Positions 44,740 through 56,874 of a stretch of DNA of 64,000 nt are shown here, in pieces. How positions within the stretch are numbered: position 1 is the stretch's first letter; every line of letters begins with the position of its first letter. The notes beneath the pieces are model-generated. The model saw only the letters and a program-made list of their open reading frames with translations, searched no databases and had not been told where the DNA came from. Source of the DNA: Blastobasis lacticolella (Eukaryota; Arthropoda; Insecta; Lepidoptera; Blastobasidae). Where the stretch lies: positions 8,684,122 through 8,748,121 of the forward strand of contig LR990044.1 in the NCBI GenBank assembly GCA_905147135.1, in the 5' to 3' direction. The position numbers were made by a program, and so were the translations under genes.

Positions 44740-45440
44740 TTATAAGGGCTTATTAGACTACGCGATATTCAGTCTCGACTAATTAGACTGTCTTACTGTC
44801 TAATTAGACAAACTGACATGCACTGAATATCAACCGCTTACTCATTTGCCGATCACAGTTGCCGATAAGGGTATTTTTACACGAGAGTTTTTCAGGCTTT
44901 AGAGTAAGAGCAAGTTTGGAGTAATTCAGGCTCTGAGCTTTTATACCGTCCTTTATTAAATATTGTACGAGTCACGATTATAGTTATTATAATTACCTAC
45001 GTAGGTAAAGATTTGGTAACCCATAAAGCTATATAAGAAATATCTTTTGTCCGTTTCAAATAGAACAATATGTCCTATTTCCATGAGATCTAAATTAACT
45101 TGCTTATAACAATAACAAAGATATAAGTTCAAATACAATTTTATAGTAATTAATTATTAATTATTTTCGGACTTTTTGTTGTTTCGCCGGCGGCAACACT
45201 GAACTGCGCGCTGAACAAACGGTCTAACTCTTAAGGCCACATACAAAGCTCGGCGCGAGCGCGGCGCGAGCGCCGAGCTTTGTATGTGGCAAGGCCTTTA
45301 TTGCACCACGCGATTTTCAGTCTTGTGCGGCCGAATCCACTCGGACAGACTAATTAGACTGACTAACATGACTTTTATTATACTACGCGTAGACTTACTA
45401 AGACAGACTGAATATCGCATGCTTTAATAGGTCCTTTACC
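44740..45440. mobile_element. Foldback element with central hairpin
   Basis: The outer inverted pair is 'cgcgatattcagtct' near 44760 and 'agactgaatatcgc' near 45405. Further repeats of 'gactaattagact' lie between. At the centre, 45236-45290 is an almost perfect palindrome: 'gccacatacaaagctcggcg' reads back as 'cgccgagctttgtatgtggc'. No coding capacity. It lies just upstream of copy C. Confidence 0.75.
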
Positions 45441-46077
45441 GCGGTTGCCATGTCGTCTTGTCATCAAAATATTTCGTGATAATAAATGATAAAAGTTTCG
45501 ACTGCTGCGCGATAAGGCACTATACTTAATATAAAATATAAAGACAAGATAATAGTGATATCAGTCTCATAGAAACATTAGAGAAGTTTGCCAAAATGGA
45601 TCGAATAGCAATAGCCAATGATAGCGTGCATTTCTACATGTCTGAACTGTCACATCGTATAGTGGCAGAGTCTGGGCGTCAATCAGACAGATTTCACTTG
45701 GGAAAACTTATACTGCAGGGGCTCAGAGACGCACCGGATTTGATCCTTCAGGTACTAGAACCATTTTTTCTTCTGTACATGTAAATAAATTGATGTGTTT
45801 GTTTGCAATATCGAAACTACTGCTTTCTATTAAGACTATAAGCAGTTAATAAAAGCTGTATCCGCTTTTGTAGCAATTTAATTATTATCTGCAATTTTGT
45901 TTGCAGTCGCCTTACGATTTTCACTGCATTATTCAGATTTATGGTATTTGATTCGAGATTTGTTGACTAATAAAATAATTTCTAACAATACAATAACAAA
46001 CCACTACACAAAACCGCTAAGAATCCTTAGTACAGCAACCTACCGTTAAAACCGTTAAAAACTGGTATTACGGCAAA

Positions 46078-46625
46078 TCACCGCTAGATGGCGCTGATAT
46101 GTGATTCGCGCATCGCGCTAGATAATTGTCAGTTTGCATAAAACTCCTGCCGTTTTTTCAGTATCGGTTACTTACCATAGAAAAGTTACTCCTTGGCACT
46201 TCTATAGGTGTGACAAAGCAAAATAAAATATAAATTTTATACAATTAATATAGAATACTTATGTCAATTTACATATATAGTATTATACCATGTAGTATTA
46301 TGTAGACCATATATGTAAGTATAGTATAACCATAGAAGGGAAACACACTGAATCGTTTCGTGTTAATATACACACATTAGCGGTCCTTAGCCAGGCGTAT
46401 TGTGCGCCTCGATGGCCCAGAATTTTGGCGATACGATTTTCATACAATTTTTATGGAACTTTTGATCGACATTCCTTCAAGGGTTTGATGTTTTTAATGT
46501 AAGTTTGTGCAAAAGGCCGTTAGTAATTGTGCGCGAAATAGATTTCTACATGTTAATAATATAAAACAAAGCAATAAAAAGGTAAATAATGAAATCACAA
46601 AACAACGCCATCTAGCGGCCACGTA
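46078..46625. mobile_element. Candidate TIR element in intron 1 of copy C
   Basis: 'ccgctagatggcg' at 46082 and its exact inverse 'cgccatctagcgg' at 46606 frame about 540 bases of AT-rich DNA with no gene. Such ends are frequent in insect non-autonomous elements. I could not confirm a target duplication. Confidence 0.45.
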
Positions 46626-46849
46626 TGCTTTTTTCGATGTAACTGCTTTATTTTAAATCATTAACCTATAGGAACCCATTTTGCGCACCATTGAGGTGCA
46701 CAATACTAAGAGTATAAATCACAATACAATCACTAAACACTCAAACGAATGAAAGAATGACGAAAGAAATTTAGTATGGGCGTCGAATCACCTTAAGTAC
46801 TGTAAACTTTACATATAAGTAAGTTTATTTGATTATTATCGTTTATTTA

Positions 46850-47040
46850 AATTATAATTTCATCGACAACACGAAGAAGGCCGTTCTAGTACTCGCGTGT
46901 CGCGACTGAGCACTGCTTGATTGTGCCTGATTATGCCTGTAAACTTATTAACGTCAATGTATGCGTGATGTAAATGTCGTTTTGTTATTCTTTTATCTTC
47001 TGTAGAGGGACTTTTCGGGTGTAGTCCGTTGTGCGGAATG
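46850..47040 (-). mobile_element. Fragment related to the intron 2 insertion of copy B
   Basis: Reverse-complement similarity to 34600-34740: 'acattgacgtta', 'caatcaagcagtgctc', 'cgcgagtact' and other blocks in the same order. A second member of the family whose full copy interrupts copy B. Confidence 0.65.
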
Positions 47041-47149
47041 TCGTTGGATAGGTCTTTTGAAATCAATGAAGGTTTTCGGATTAACGTGTAAACAAAAAGG
47101 TGTCTGTAACACGTATCCCCTCTAACAGCTAGATCTGCTTTTAAGATCC

Positions 47150-47290
47150 TGGGTAGGTTTCCTGGCCAGGTTTCAGTGAGATTGCAGTCGCTCCACTGTA
47201 ACTATTGAACTGCCAAATCCTAGATCACGATCAAGGCGGACCCCGGGCCTTCGTGCGCGTGAGACGACCGGGACATTAACGCTAAGATAA
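47150..47290 (+). mobile_element. SINE fragment (3' half)
   Basis: 'gcagtcgctccactgtaact', 'ccaaatcctagatca', 'aaggcggaccccgggccttc' and 'gacattaacgctaagat' match the body and tail of the SINE at 53565-53865. The tRNA-like head is missing. Confidence 0.7.
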
Positions 47291-47309
47291 TTTATATTTT
47301 ACTTACTTA

Positions 47310-47465
47310 TCTTGAACGCACACTCATGCAGTGCGCTGCGCAGTGCACTGCACGATGTGGCAAAACTTGTTACACGCCGAGCAATTTGTATGCAAGTACA
47401 TTGACAGATGGCGGAATGTCCCACTGTGCAGCGCGCCGCGCGGCGCACTGCATGATGGGGCAACA
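47310..47465. repeat. GC-palindromic repeat 'gcagtgcgc'
   Basis: 'cagtgcgctgcgcagtgcac' plus 'tgcacgatg' and, 100 bases on, 'cagcgcgccgcgcggcgcac' plus 'tgcatgatg' are related, partly self-complementary blocks. Similar words recur near 47950 and 50500. Probably ends of a small GC-rich element. Confidence 0.5.
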
Positions 47466-47470
47466 CCCGC

Positions 47471-47889
47471 AATGAGGAGTTTTCCAGTAGGTATTGATAG
47501 TTGGTTTCAAAAAGCATCAATAGATGGCGCTCCTACAATTTTGGTAATCTTTTTATAATCTGTATGATGGTAGCAGTGACTTCATGCAGCCAACTAATAC
47601 TAAACTTAAAAATAAAATGTTTATTAATATAAACATAACTGTTAAAAGGTTGAACGAAGTGTAAAAAGAAATATTTATAGAAGTTGGCACTATGTTCTAT
47701 TATTATTAAAACCTCTAAAATGGTTAAAAACTATTGACAAATACAATATTATCCAATACAACGTTCCCAGTGTTAATATCCTGTTTGCTAAGAACCTATT
47801 TCAAGCGATTATCAATTACCAAAATTGTCGGGGCGCCATCTAGTGAATGGGTAGGAATGCTTTAGATACCTATTGGAAAACTGCTCATT
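47471..47889 (-). mobile_element. Foldback element in intron 1 of copy C
   Basis: 419 bp, in reverse orientation to and closely matching the element at 27777-28189 in copy A, including ends 'aatgaggagttttccagtag' and 'ctattggaaaactgctcatt' and the inner 'agatggcgc' motif near each arm. No coding capacity. Confidence 0.85.
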
Positions 47890-48261
47890 GAAGCCCGAAA
47901 TGTCAGTTCTGTATGAATTTTGTCTACGTTTTTCAATTTGGCCCCATCGTGCAGCGTGCGGTGCGATGTCAGTAGATGTCAACATGAAACGTCACATCTG
48001 ACTGTTTCTTTTTACCAACAGTTCGAATCTTTCCTCTTTATGTGACACAGTTGACACACATATATCTGTCTACTTTTTTTAGTACAGATACAACGCGTGT
48101 GAATGAAATAGGAAACCGACCTTGTCAAAGAAAGTTTGACCGCTGATGCGTAAGCCCCTCCCCTTTTTCTGATTCTTTAACATTAACGAAGTTGTTTCGC
48201 TTTCGTGATCCTGTCGTCATTATCTTCTCAGTTCATCCCGAATTATAAATAAGGCATGTTT

Positions 48262-48735
48262 GGTTCTAGAACACTAGTTTCTAAAAAGAAATGCTGATAC
48301 TCGTAGAAATCTACATTTTGGATGGCACCTGTCAAACTTAAAACTGTAATAACTCTGAAACTATTGGTGTTAGAATACTAGTTCCTAAAGAGAAATGATA
48401 GTACTCGTCGAGATCTACATTCCGGATGATAGCTGTCAAACTTAATACTGTAATAACTCTTAAACTATCACTTCTAGAACACTAGTTTCTGAAAAGAAAT
48501 GATAGTGCTCGTCGACATCTACATTTCGGTTGATAGCTGTCAAACTTAATACTGTAATAACTCTGAAACTATCGCTCCTTGAACACTAGCTCCTGAAGAG
48601 AAATGATAGTCAAGATCTACATTCCGGATGACAGCTGTGAATTTTACAACTGTAATAACTCTAAAACTATTTGCCTTAAAACGCTTGTTCCAGAACAGCA
48701 AATACTTATAGATATCGACGGGCACTATCATTTTT
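48262..48735. repeat. Tandem array, about 4.5 copies of a 104-bp unit
   Basis: The unit starts around 'agaacactagtttct' (48268, 48372, 48476, 48580, 48678), continues through 'agaaatgatagt', 'gatctacattccggatga' and 'tagctgtcaa' and ends 'ctgtaataactctgaaacta'. The spacing is 104 bp for the first three intervals and shorter in the last because of a small deletion. Minisatellite within intron 1 of copy C. Confidence 0.9.
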
Positions 48736-49589
48736 TTTTAGGGTCCAGTTTTCTAAGAGCAATGGTTTCCGAGTAATTAAAGTTATATTCACTCTCTTTA
48801 TACTTACTACTGATGTTATACTTTGTAGTTATACTTTTGAATGAGCCACCGTGGTATACACTCAGTTTAAGTAAACATTCGTAAAGGACAGAAATAACTA
48901 CGTTTTAAAACATTTTGTCGTAATATTGTCCCAAAATCATGTCTTCAACCAGTTGAGGACAAATTTAAGCAGTGCGGTTTATCCTACAACAGAATAAATC
49001 AATGTGAATAAAAATTCCTAACATGACCGAATCAATCTTCTGAATTTAAAATTTTTGAAGTTTTTATGTTCTTATATCCTCAAGATAATTTAATTGAATG
49101 TATTATCATAGAGCCTGTAACCATCGGAAAATCAATACGCTTTTATAATCGGCCAAGTAGTTTATGAGCTAGAATAAACATCCATACAAACATTCATATA
49201 AACATACATACACACAAACCCCTTTCTCCCTCAAGAGTACGAAATTGACGACATACGACAGAGACGACATTGTTCCACTTGCTATGGTCCTGACAAATCT
49301 CTGTCGATTCTTCCACGTTTATCAACTTTATATACATAGATTGTTAACTTCATTACCCTCCCTTAGCTCCATCGTAGTCGGGTAAAAAGTATCAGTTATA
49401 GTATTCGCGGAAGTTGCATGGTTCAATTTCTTTAGATATTACTGATGTTATACTTTTTAGTTAAAATATGGAATGACTTACCACGGTCTACAGATGGTGA
49501 ATCTATGGACACCTGTCAGAAGTAAACATCAAAAGAAAAAATTCGTTTTCAAAGATTTTAAAGTAAAATTATATCTTCTTCCGAGGATG

Positions 49590-49830
49590 AAGACATGTTG
49601 GCCGTACTGCAGATGGTTAATATGCAAAAATGTAGACGACCCAGACGTAAATATTGGGTGCACCCTATATGGAATACCGGTGAAAAAATAGACTTACCAG
49701 TTGATGGTAAACCTGGAAATGTATCCGGACCGTTTTCAGCAGGTTTTCAGGATGTCACCATTATGTTATAATCAAATATTAACCCGAGCCAGATCAAGGT
49801 TACAAAAACGGCACACAAATTGTAATGTCA
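49590..49830 (+). pseudogene. PIF/Harbinger-like transposase N-terminal relic
   Basis: One plus frame encodes CRRPRRKYWVHPIWNTGEK, and the next encodes VFRMSPLCYNQILTRARSRL after a small frame change. A basic R-R-K-(Y/F)-WVHP box followed by a FRMS box matches my memory of arthropod Harbinger transposase-derived nucleases (HARBI1-like). Only the N-terminal part is seen, with no DDE catalytic domain, and the frame is broken. A repeated 'ctacagatggt' duplicates the segment start at about 49490. Intron 1 of copy C. Confidence 0.6.
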
Positions 49831-49984
49831 ATGTAGCATATACAATAATATAAATTAAATAACCATCGTGGCGTCATTATGATGATGTTGACTTCAATAT
49901 AATGTTTTATGAGAGATTACTCTAAACGGAACGTGAGAGACAAGATGCGGATAATGATAGTAAGGAAATTAAACGGCAAATTAC

Positions 49985-50175
49985 GTGGGGACAATAATGT
50001 CTGACCATGCCAGCCCGCTAGGCACGGGAAGGAGAGTTCAACTCACGAAGCGATGGCTAGACGTCGATAAGAACGACATGCGTGCCAACAAACTCACCAC
50101 CAAGGATACCGAAGACCGAGCGAAGTGGACCAAGAGGAGTAGGAAGGCGGACTCCTGGCAACCGAAATTTAACAC
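49985..50175 (+). pseudogene. LINE RT C-terminal relic
   Basis: The frame at 49985-50320 starts with TKRWLDVDKNDMRANKLTTK, followed by DTEDRAKWTKRSRKAD. This is a typical C-terminal tail of RTE-like reverse transcriptases in insects; 12830-13020 has the same family inverted. The rest of this frame belongs to a SINE fragment. Confidence 0.65.
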
Positions 50176-50315
50176 CAAGACGATGATAATGATGATCTTG
50201 GCGTCAAATCCTGTTTGTGCTCTCGCACGCGAGGACCCGGGGTCCGCTTTGACTATGATCCAAGATTTAGCAGATCAGGCAATTACAGTGGAACGACTGT
50301 CAACTGACCTCCATA
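50155..50315 (-). mobile_element. SINE fragment, reverse orientation
   Basis: Begins with the 'gatgat' type tail and 'cttggcgtcaaatcctg', then 'gcgaggacccggggtccgc' and 'ggatcata'-like and 'gtcgttccactgtaatt' (as reverse complement), the order opposite to that in 53565-53865. Confidence 0.7.
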
Positions 50316-52394
50316 CATAAGGTCGACATAAGGTCAATAATCATGCGAGTCGTTTAAAATAACGCGCGTAAAAGCGTCGAAAAAGCTCTCGTGCAAACGT
50401 TGCCTAACTCACAATCATTCGTAAATCTCTCGTGCGAACGTTGCCTAACTTGAAAAACCAGAATAACACCACCGTTTTCTTTGTTGTTACCGTGACGTGG
50501 CACTGCGTGGTGCGCCGCGCAGTGCACTGCACTGCATTAGTGGCGTTGAGGGGGTGGGGGTTAAAATTACACAAATGAATAAATATTATTCAAAAAATTG
50601 AAAACAAATGCATAGACACAAGTTAGCAGTGTTGGTGCTTAAGCGAAAGTACTAGTAGTGTGTTTTGGTGGTGCAATGTTACATATGCTCTTTCTTTTAC
50701 TAACTTTCAGATCGACGGCGCCACTGGTGCGCGGGAGAGCAGCGCGTCGGTGCTGCGGCGCAGCGTGAGGTGCGCGCGCGCACTGCGGGCGCGGGGGCTG
50801 CGGTGCGGGGACGTGGTGGTGCTGATGGCACCCAACCACCTAGACCTTTGCGTGCCGCTATATGCTGGGCTGTATCTGGGTCTTGCTATCGCACCAGTTG
50901 ACAGAAAGTTGACCGTCAGTAAGTTATTTGAATAAGACCACACTGTGAGGAATTGCACGGCAACTTACTGCATGACGCGACAAAATTCAATCGTTCTGCG
51001 TATGTTCTGCTGATTCAGAATTATTTGCTTCATGTCGAGTGTCACTATATCGCGTCTGTCTACGTCGATTCTCACCATGTCGATAGTCGTTGAAAATTAT
51101 TATCTTTACGTCGAGCCACTTCAACCAAACTACGGCCGGCAGATAACGCAATTTTGTTAGATAAATGTATGATTATTATCTTTTGTTAATTATTAAACCT
51201 TTAGGTACTTAGTTATGTCCAACAAAGAATGGAAGCTAAGGTTCCAAGTGCGATTACCAAAATGTTTACAAATCATCACGCCGCAGTACGATTCCTCTCA
51301 GTACTTTATGTTTATACAAGATGTAAGACTATCAAACACTTATTGTGCATTTATGTTTTAGAGGAATTACAAGATGTTTTTATTGTTGATAGACCAAAAA
51401 TTATATTCTGCCAAAGCGAACGAATAGCGGCCATAAAAACGACCCTAGATACATTGAAGATCGAGGCCGATATCATTGCATTCGATAAGAGTGTAGATAA
51501 ATATTCTAGTTTTGAGCAGTTTCTACAGATGTATGGCAATGGTGATCCAGTCGATGATTTCAAGTGAGTTTTTTATTGTGCAGCCTGGGCCCTATTTTTG
51601 AAACAGCCGATATCCACACGAGCGCTCACCTTCTACTGCTTGTTTTTTCTAACTCTAGCTACTTATCACAAGTGTGAAAGAGAGAGTAACGCCTGCGAGC
51701 TATTAAAAAATAGGACCTTTGTTACCTGTACAATAACTTATGCCACCAGACATGACGATACTTTTGAATTGCACATTATGGAGTGCACTTTGCATATAAA
51801 ATGTAAAATATGAAATAATGTAAACACAATCCGATGCTAAGGTAGTGGGTACGAGTTAGTAGATATTCACAAATAAAGTTAGTCTAAGTGTCATTGAGCC
51901 ACATAAGTTGCCTACGATTATGACAAATGTGATTTTTGGTTAGGATAGGTATACCTAAATAAAAAGTAGAAAATGAGCAGAAGATCTCCATGTAAGAAAC
52001 GTGCAAACAATAGAAATATCACAACCAAGTATAACCCTTACTACGAGTATGCCTACCTACTCTAAGTCCGTGAGCAGGAAGTAGAGTAAGAAACTCATCT
52101 CATCAACCTTTCATTTCCAGGGCTGAGGATTTTAATCCAGAAAATACTACAGCATTCCTTATCTCGACCAGCGGTACTACAGGCCCCCCTAAGCAAAGTG
52201 CATGTAGCCACAAAAACATGACTGTGGCAGCACCTTACATGTTGTAAGTCTTGAAGTTTAATGAAAGCCATGTCTGTTTCATTCAATCACCGACACCTGA
52301 TTACATGGAAAATAACATTAAATACTAAACCCACTAAATGCCGGCGACTGCGCGTCCACTGCACCGGAATCAGGTCCTACGAAGCGGATTGAGT

Positions 52395-52990
52395 TTCATC
52401 ATCATCATCAGCCTATACCAGCCCACCGTTGGACATAGTACTCCCCTAATGAGCGCTATTGCACACTGTCCTTTGCTTGTCGCAGCCGGCATCCACTTAA
52501 GAACTCGTTTACCCCAGCGGTTTTCGCTTCGTTGGCAGATATGGCCAGCTCACTGCCACTTTAGCCTATTAATCCTGTGCGCTATGTCAGTAACTTTGGT
52601 TCTCTGTCGGATTACTTCATTGTGTATATTATCCTTCAGGGAAATTGGGAGCATAGGACTGAGCTTGATATTAACAAATTACTATTATCATCATCCTCGG
52701 TCAGTCCCGGCTTCTGCCAGGATCCGCTTTCCAGCTCTTTCTTTCCCAGTACTCCTGGTATTCTGTTTTCTTACGTCGTTAGCCGTTGGTTCTCGCATTC
52801 AACTGGGGGATATCAATCCATCGCATCTTGAGTGATCCGCGGGACTTTTGTCTGATACCGGTATATTTAGGCACCTATGTACATGAACTAGCTTGTACCG
52901 GCTTACGCAGCGCTTACCTTACGCGGTTTACCTTTACAGCGCACGCGAACCTCTTCAATCTTATTCGAAATCTCTCCTATTATTTTGAAA
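52395..52990 (-). pseudogene. LINE RT C-terminal relics in intron 4 of copy C
   Basis: On the minus strand around 52620-52430, the frame reads NEVIRQRTKVTDIAHRINRL, then KWQ-AGHI with a stop and RSENRWGKRVLKW, a C-terminal LINE RT tail. The part 52680-52870 shares order and words ('ggttctcgcattcaact', 'atcaatccatcgcatct') with 21130-21230 in the RTE-like relic. Overlapping plus-strand frames of up to 165 codons are shadows. Confidence 0.6.
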
Positions 52991-53564
52991 CAATAACAAA
53001 CTAAAACTACAGTTTATGTACTTTGTTTAACAGCACAAATTTCAACATGTTCCCGACACCTACAAAAATGGCCTTAATCGTGTCTCCCCTGCAATGGGTG
53101 ACAGCTGTAATAATAATAAATATGACACCAATACTTCGATTTACAAGATTGCAAAGTTCAATGGAATGCACCCAACAGCATAGTTATGATATTATTAACA
53201 CCTACAAGGTACCTGATGTCTATAATGTTTAATATTTTATTATTCAAATAGATAGATAGCCCACAATGGAATATGGTACGTAGCTAATGCTAGTCACTAC
53301 GACATACATGAGGTCATGAGGAGCTTTTTGAGCTGGCAAAATTCGAATAAAATGTGTTTAACTAATTAAATTGGTAAATTGTCGCCGTATTAACCAGTGG
53401 AGCATGGCCCTGCCGGTAAACATACATATAGTCTAAATTTTTCTCGAACGCTTTTCATTCGCAACCCTCTTGTGTCCATTTTATACCATCAGCTTCAAAC
53501 ATAATTATGGTTAACGCTTATGTATTTTTGTGATGTCTAAATAAATTTATTTTACTTTAGTTTC

Positions 53565-53865
53565 GGGGTCCGACTCGTAAGCGAGAGGTCCCGTGTTCGA
53601 ATCCCTCTGCGGCCATGTACCAATGGTTCTTTTCTGAGTTATGTACATCTAGCAGATGCTCTTACGTTGCGGGAAAACATCATGATGAAACCATGATCCA
53701 ATCTGGTCAGGATCCCCTAGTAGCAGGGTCACGGAGGTCAGATGCCAGTCGCTCCACTGTAATTACCCAATCCGCCAAGATCTGGATCATGGTCAAGGCG
53801 TACCCCGGGCCCTCGTGCGCGAGACCACAACCGGGAGTTAACGCCAAGATGATGATGATGATTTA
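53565..53865 (+). mobile_element. tRNA-derived SINE in intron 5 of copy C
   Basis: The head 'ggggtccgactcgtaagcga' plus 'gaggtcccgtgttcgaatcc' is a tRNA-like 3' half with a clear B-box. A body of about 230 bases follows, and a (gat)n tail at 53848-53862. It lies right before exon 6. The best-preserved member of the family here. Confidence 0.8.
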
Positions 53866-54404
53866 ATTTATTTTACTTTACAGCCCACATTCATGATAGT
53901 AAATCCTGTTTTCATGAAAGGGCTTTTGAAGCCCGGCGACTGCAAAAGATGTGATTTCACATCCTTTCGATCTATCTTTGTTGGTGGCAGTAAGGTGACC
54001 AATGAGTTAATTGAGCAGCTTCAGGTACTTAATAAACATATTTAATGTCCTCTCTTCGTTGAAATTGAATAATAACAAAATATCATAGTGTGACCGAAAT
54101 CGCTGTCCCGGGCCTTAGGCATGCGGAGGTAGGACTAACAATTCTCTGATTTCGGTGATTGAAATTGTTACTTTTACGATTCCGTATCGTCGATTTCATT
54201 GGTTCAGTTGCTAACAAAGTTCCATTGCAATAAACTGAAACTGATTAAATCGATCATACGTAATCGCAAAAGTAACAATTTCAATCATTGAAATCAGATC
54301 ATTGTTGGCAACAGAGTTACGCAATTAGCCTACGGGTCATGCGCGGCGAGACGGGGCACCCCCCGGGGGGTGCAGCGATTTCTATAGTCAAAGTTAGTTG
54401 TTAG

Positions 54405-54835
54405 TCAAAGCATACTAATAATTAGGTCGACCTTTCCAATGTGTACGGATAGGAATGGAACGTTTTGTCGGACAACATGTTGTTCCAACAATACAATGGA
54501 CTCATTCAAGGCTGAATAAGGTGTTTCTAGATAAGCATGTTCCATCATTGCTGTGTGGTGCCGCCACCTCAAAGAATAGCACCACCCCATCTCTTCCCGT
54601 GGGTGTCGTAAGAGGCGACTAAGGGACAAATCTAAAAGATGGGCAGCAGCATCTTTCTGGGTAGATTTACATCAACTGCACTGCGATCTCCAACCCGCCT
54701 GCCAAGCGTGGAGATTATGGCAATGATCTCCCCTTTCGTGGGAGAGGCCCGAAGTCCTGCAGTGGACTGTTATGGGTGGTGGATGTTCCATCTTCGGCCG
54801 AATCATCACTTACGTACCTTCAGATGAGATGGCGG
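54405..54835 (+). mobile_element. LINE tail fragments in intron 6 of copy C
   Basis: 54440-54560 ('gtacggataggaatggaacg', 'gctgaataaggtgtttctag') and 54780-54830 ('atcttcggccgaatcatcac', 'agatgagatggcggtc') are plus-orientation pieces of the 8.7-12.2 kb LINE tail. Between them, 54600-54790 is the LINE 3' region also found inverted at 6065-6300, apparently inserted into the tail. Confidence 0.65.
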
Positions 54836-54998
54836 TCTAATGAATGGAACAGAAACAGTTTTTTATAGTAAAAAAAAACTATAATAATTGTTTGCTATAT
54901 GTTACCAAAATTAAATAAAAATACACACAGAAAACGCTGCTGCCCATCATCTGGGCCTCGAATTACTTGGTTCGATTAAACTGTAATCGAATAGTAGT

Positions 54999-55335
54999 TT
55001 TTTTTTTTATGTCTTACGGTATGCAAACAGGCAAGCGGGCCACCTGATTGAAAGTGGTCACCACTGCCAATAGACATTAGTAACACCGAGAGTATCGCCA
55101 ATGCGTTGCCCACCTCTATAACACGTTACTCTGGCAGCAAAAAGGCGAAAGTCCCTCCCCTGCCAAAGCCACGGTTACCCAAATTCCCACCCCATGGAGA
55201 ACTGGAAACCTTACTCACCGGCAGAAACACAATACTATTTAAAAGAATATTGTTTAGCTGCGGTATTCTGTAAGGTACTTCCCCAGTCGGGCGGCTCTAA
55301 TTCGAACGGGATACCCCACTATGCCCAACCTCTTT
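54999..55335 (-). mobile_element. Poly(T)-led dispersed repeat, copy 3
   Basis: A run of about 11 T, then 'caggcaagcgggccacctga' and the full body, including 'ccggcagaaacacaatacta' and 'ttccccagtcgggcggctc', matching 41124-41498 with few changes. In intron 6 of copy C. Confidence 0.82.
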
Positions 55336-56874
55336 TAAAAGTTAGTTAGTAGTTGACAGTTTCCAACTACAATTCGATCGAGCCATTTATAAATTAGCGG
55401 ACTCTAGGCCCTGTTCGATTATTACAGAGCAGCCTTTTATGACACCAGTCAGTTCTACCTAAGTTCTAAGTGCAAACATAACTTAAAATTTGCAGATTAT
55501 AGCATCTCACGCCACAATTTTTAACATGTACGGAATGAGCGAGGTATGTGGTGCAACTTTTGCCCCTGTCCCGGGCGTGAAACAAACTAGTGGAAAACCA
55601 TCTGGACTTCTCCAATATAGGGTAAGTTGACAACAATACAAATAGTTAGTCGAAAATATTATGCTGAATTTTACATTAATTTGTAGCGACATCTATCGCT
55701 CTAATAGGGAAACTGAACGATCCTCACATTACGAGTAACGAACACAAAGTTGTTGTGCACATAGATGGCGCTGACCGTCCTACATCACGCTAGAGACCAA
55801 TGATCCGACCAAATGATCAATTCAATTCAATTCAATTATTTATTGCAGTAAATGTGGTAAGTATGTAGGTACAACATGATATTACAGAGTATTTAGTATC
55901 ACACATAAAGCCAAGTCAATTGGCATGCAAAATGAAAAGATAGCGTCACAAACAATAACAAAAATAAATTATTCAAATATAGTTATATGTCAAAGAAAAT
56001 CAATTGAATACCCATGTCAAACTTATAGAATAAAAAATTAAGTCAAATATTTCAGGAATGTCAAAACAATAAGTCAAAATACATTGAAATTAGTAAAAAA
56101 TTCAAAATTAAATTACTTATGTCACTTATTGGAAATTTACATTCAAGTTTCGACGGTTGTTTTTTAAATACATTTTAAATTCATCAATATTGTAAAAGAC
56201 ATGACTACATAAAAAATTATTCAGCACAGCTTTAAATTTTTGAACAGGCATATTTTTAACTACATCTGGCAGCATATTGTAGATTTGTATGGACACGTTG
56301 TGACTATTTCTTGCGAAACATGTAGTTGAGTGAGGGTCACGAGATTATCGGGAAAACGTGTGGAAAACGTGCATACATCAGATTTCACCTTGAATAAATC
56401 TGGGTTATTTTTACAAATAAACTAAAATGTACATTGAGTGCAAGGTCAGAAGTTTAAGTTCTCTCAATAGTGGTCTGCAGGAGTCCAGTGGAACCGCACC
56501 GCACATGGCTCTGAGACACTTCTTTTGGAGTATGAAGGCGCGGGTTATGTCAACGGAGTTTCCCCACATAATAAGCCCATACCTCAAAGCAGAGCAGACA
56601 TGCCCATGATAGGCTAATAACGAGTTCTTTTGATAACTTAATTTTGTTAAGCGATATAAGGCATAGATAAAACGATAGATTTTTTGACAAACTTCGTCAA
56701 CTTGATCTTTTCATGTTAGGTTAGCATCAAGGTTTATCCCAAGAAACCTAGCCGAAGTGCAATCCGTAATAGGTCTTCCACTGTGTATTATAGATAGATT
56801 TTGAGCCTCTCCGTTTTTATTATAAAACTGTATGTACTTTTTGATAAGTTAGCTGAGAGATTATTATGATTTAG

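Noticed and set aside
48262..48735. CRISPR array
   Set aside because: The 104-bp units are contiguous tandem copies without unique spacers, in eukaryotic intron DNA.
52338..52835. 165-codon hydrophobic plus-strand frame
   Set aside because: It is the reverse shadow of LINE RT relics inside intron 4 of copy C.
53571..53621. Possible tRNA gene
   Set aside because: Only a B-box half with no intact cloverleaf, followed by a SINE body and a GAT tail.
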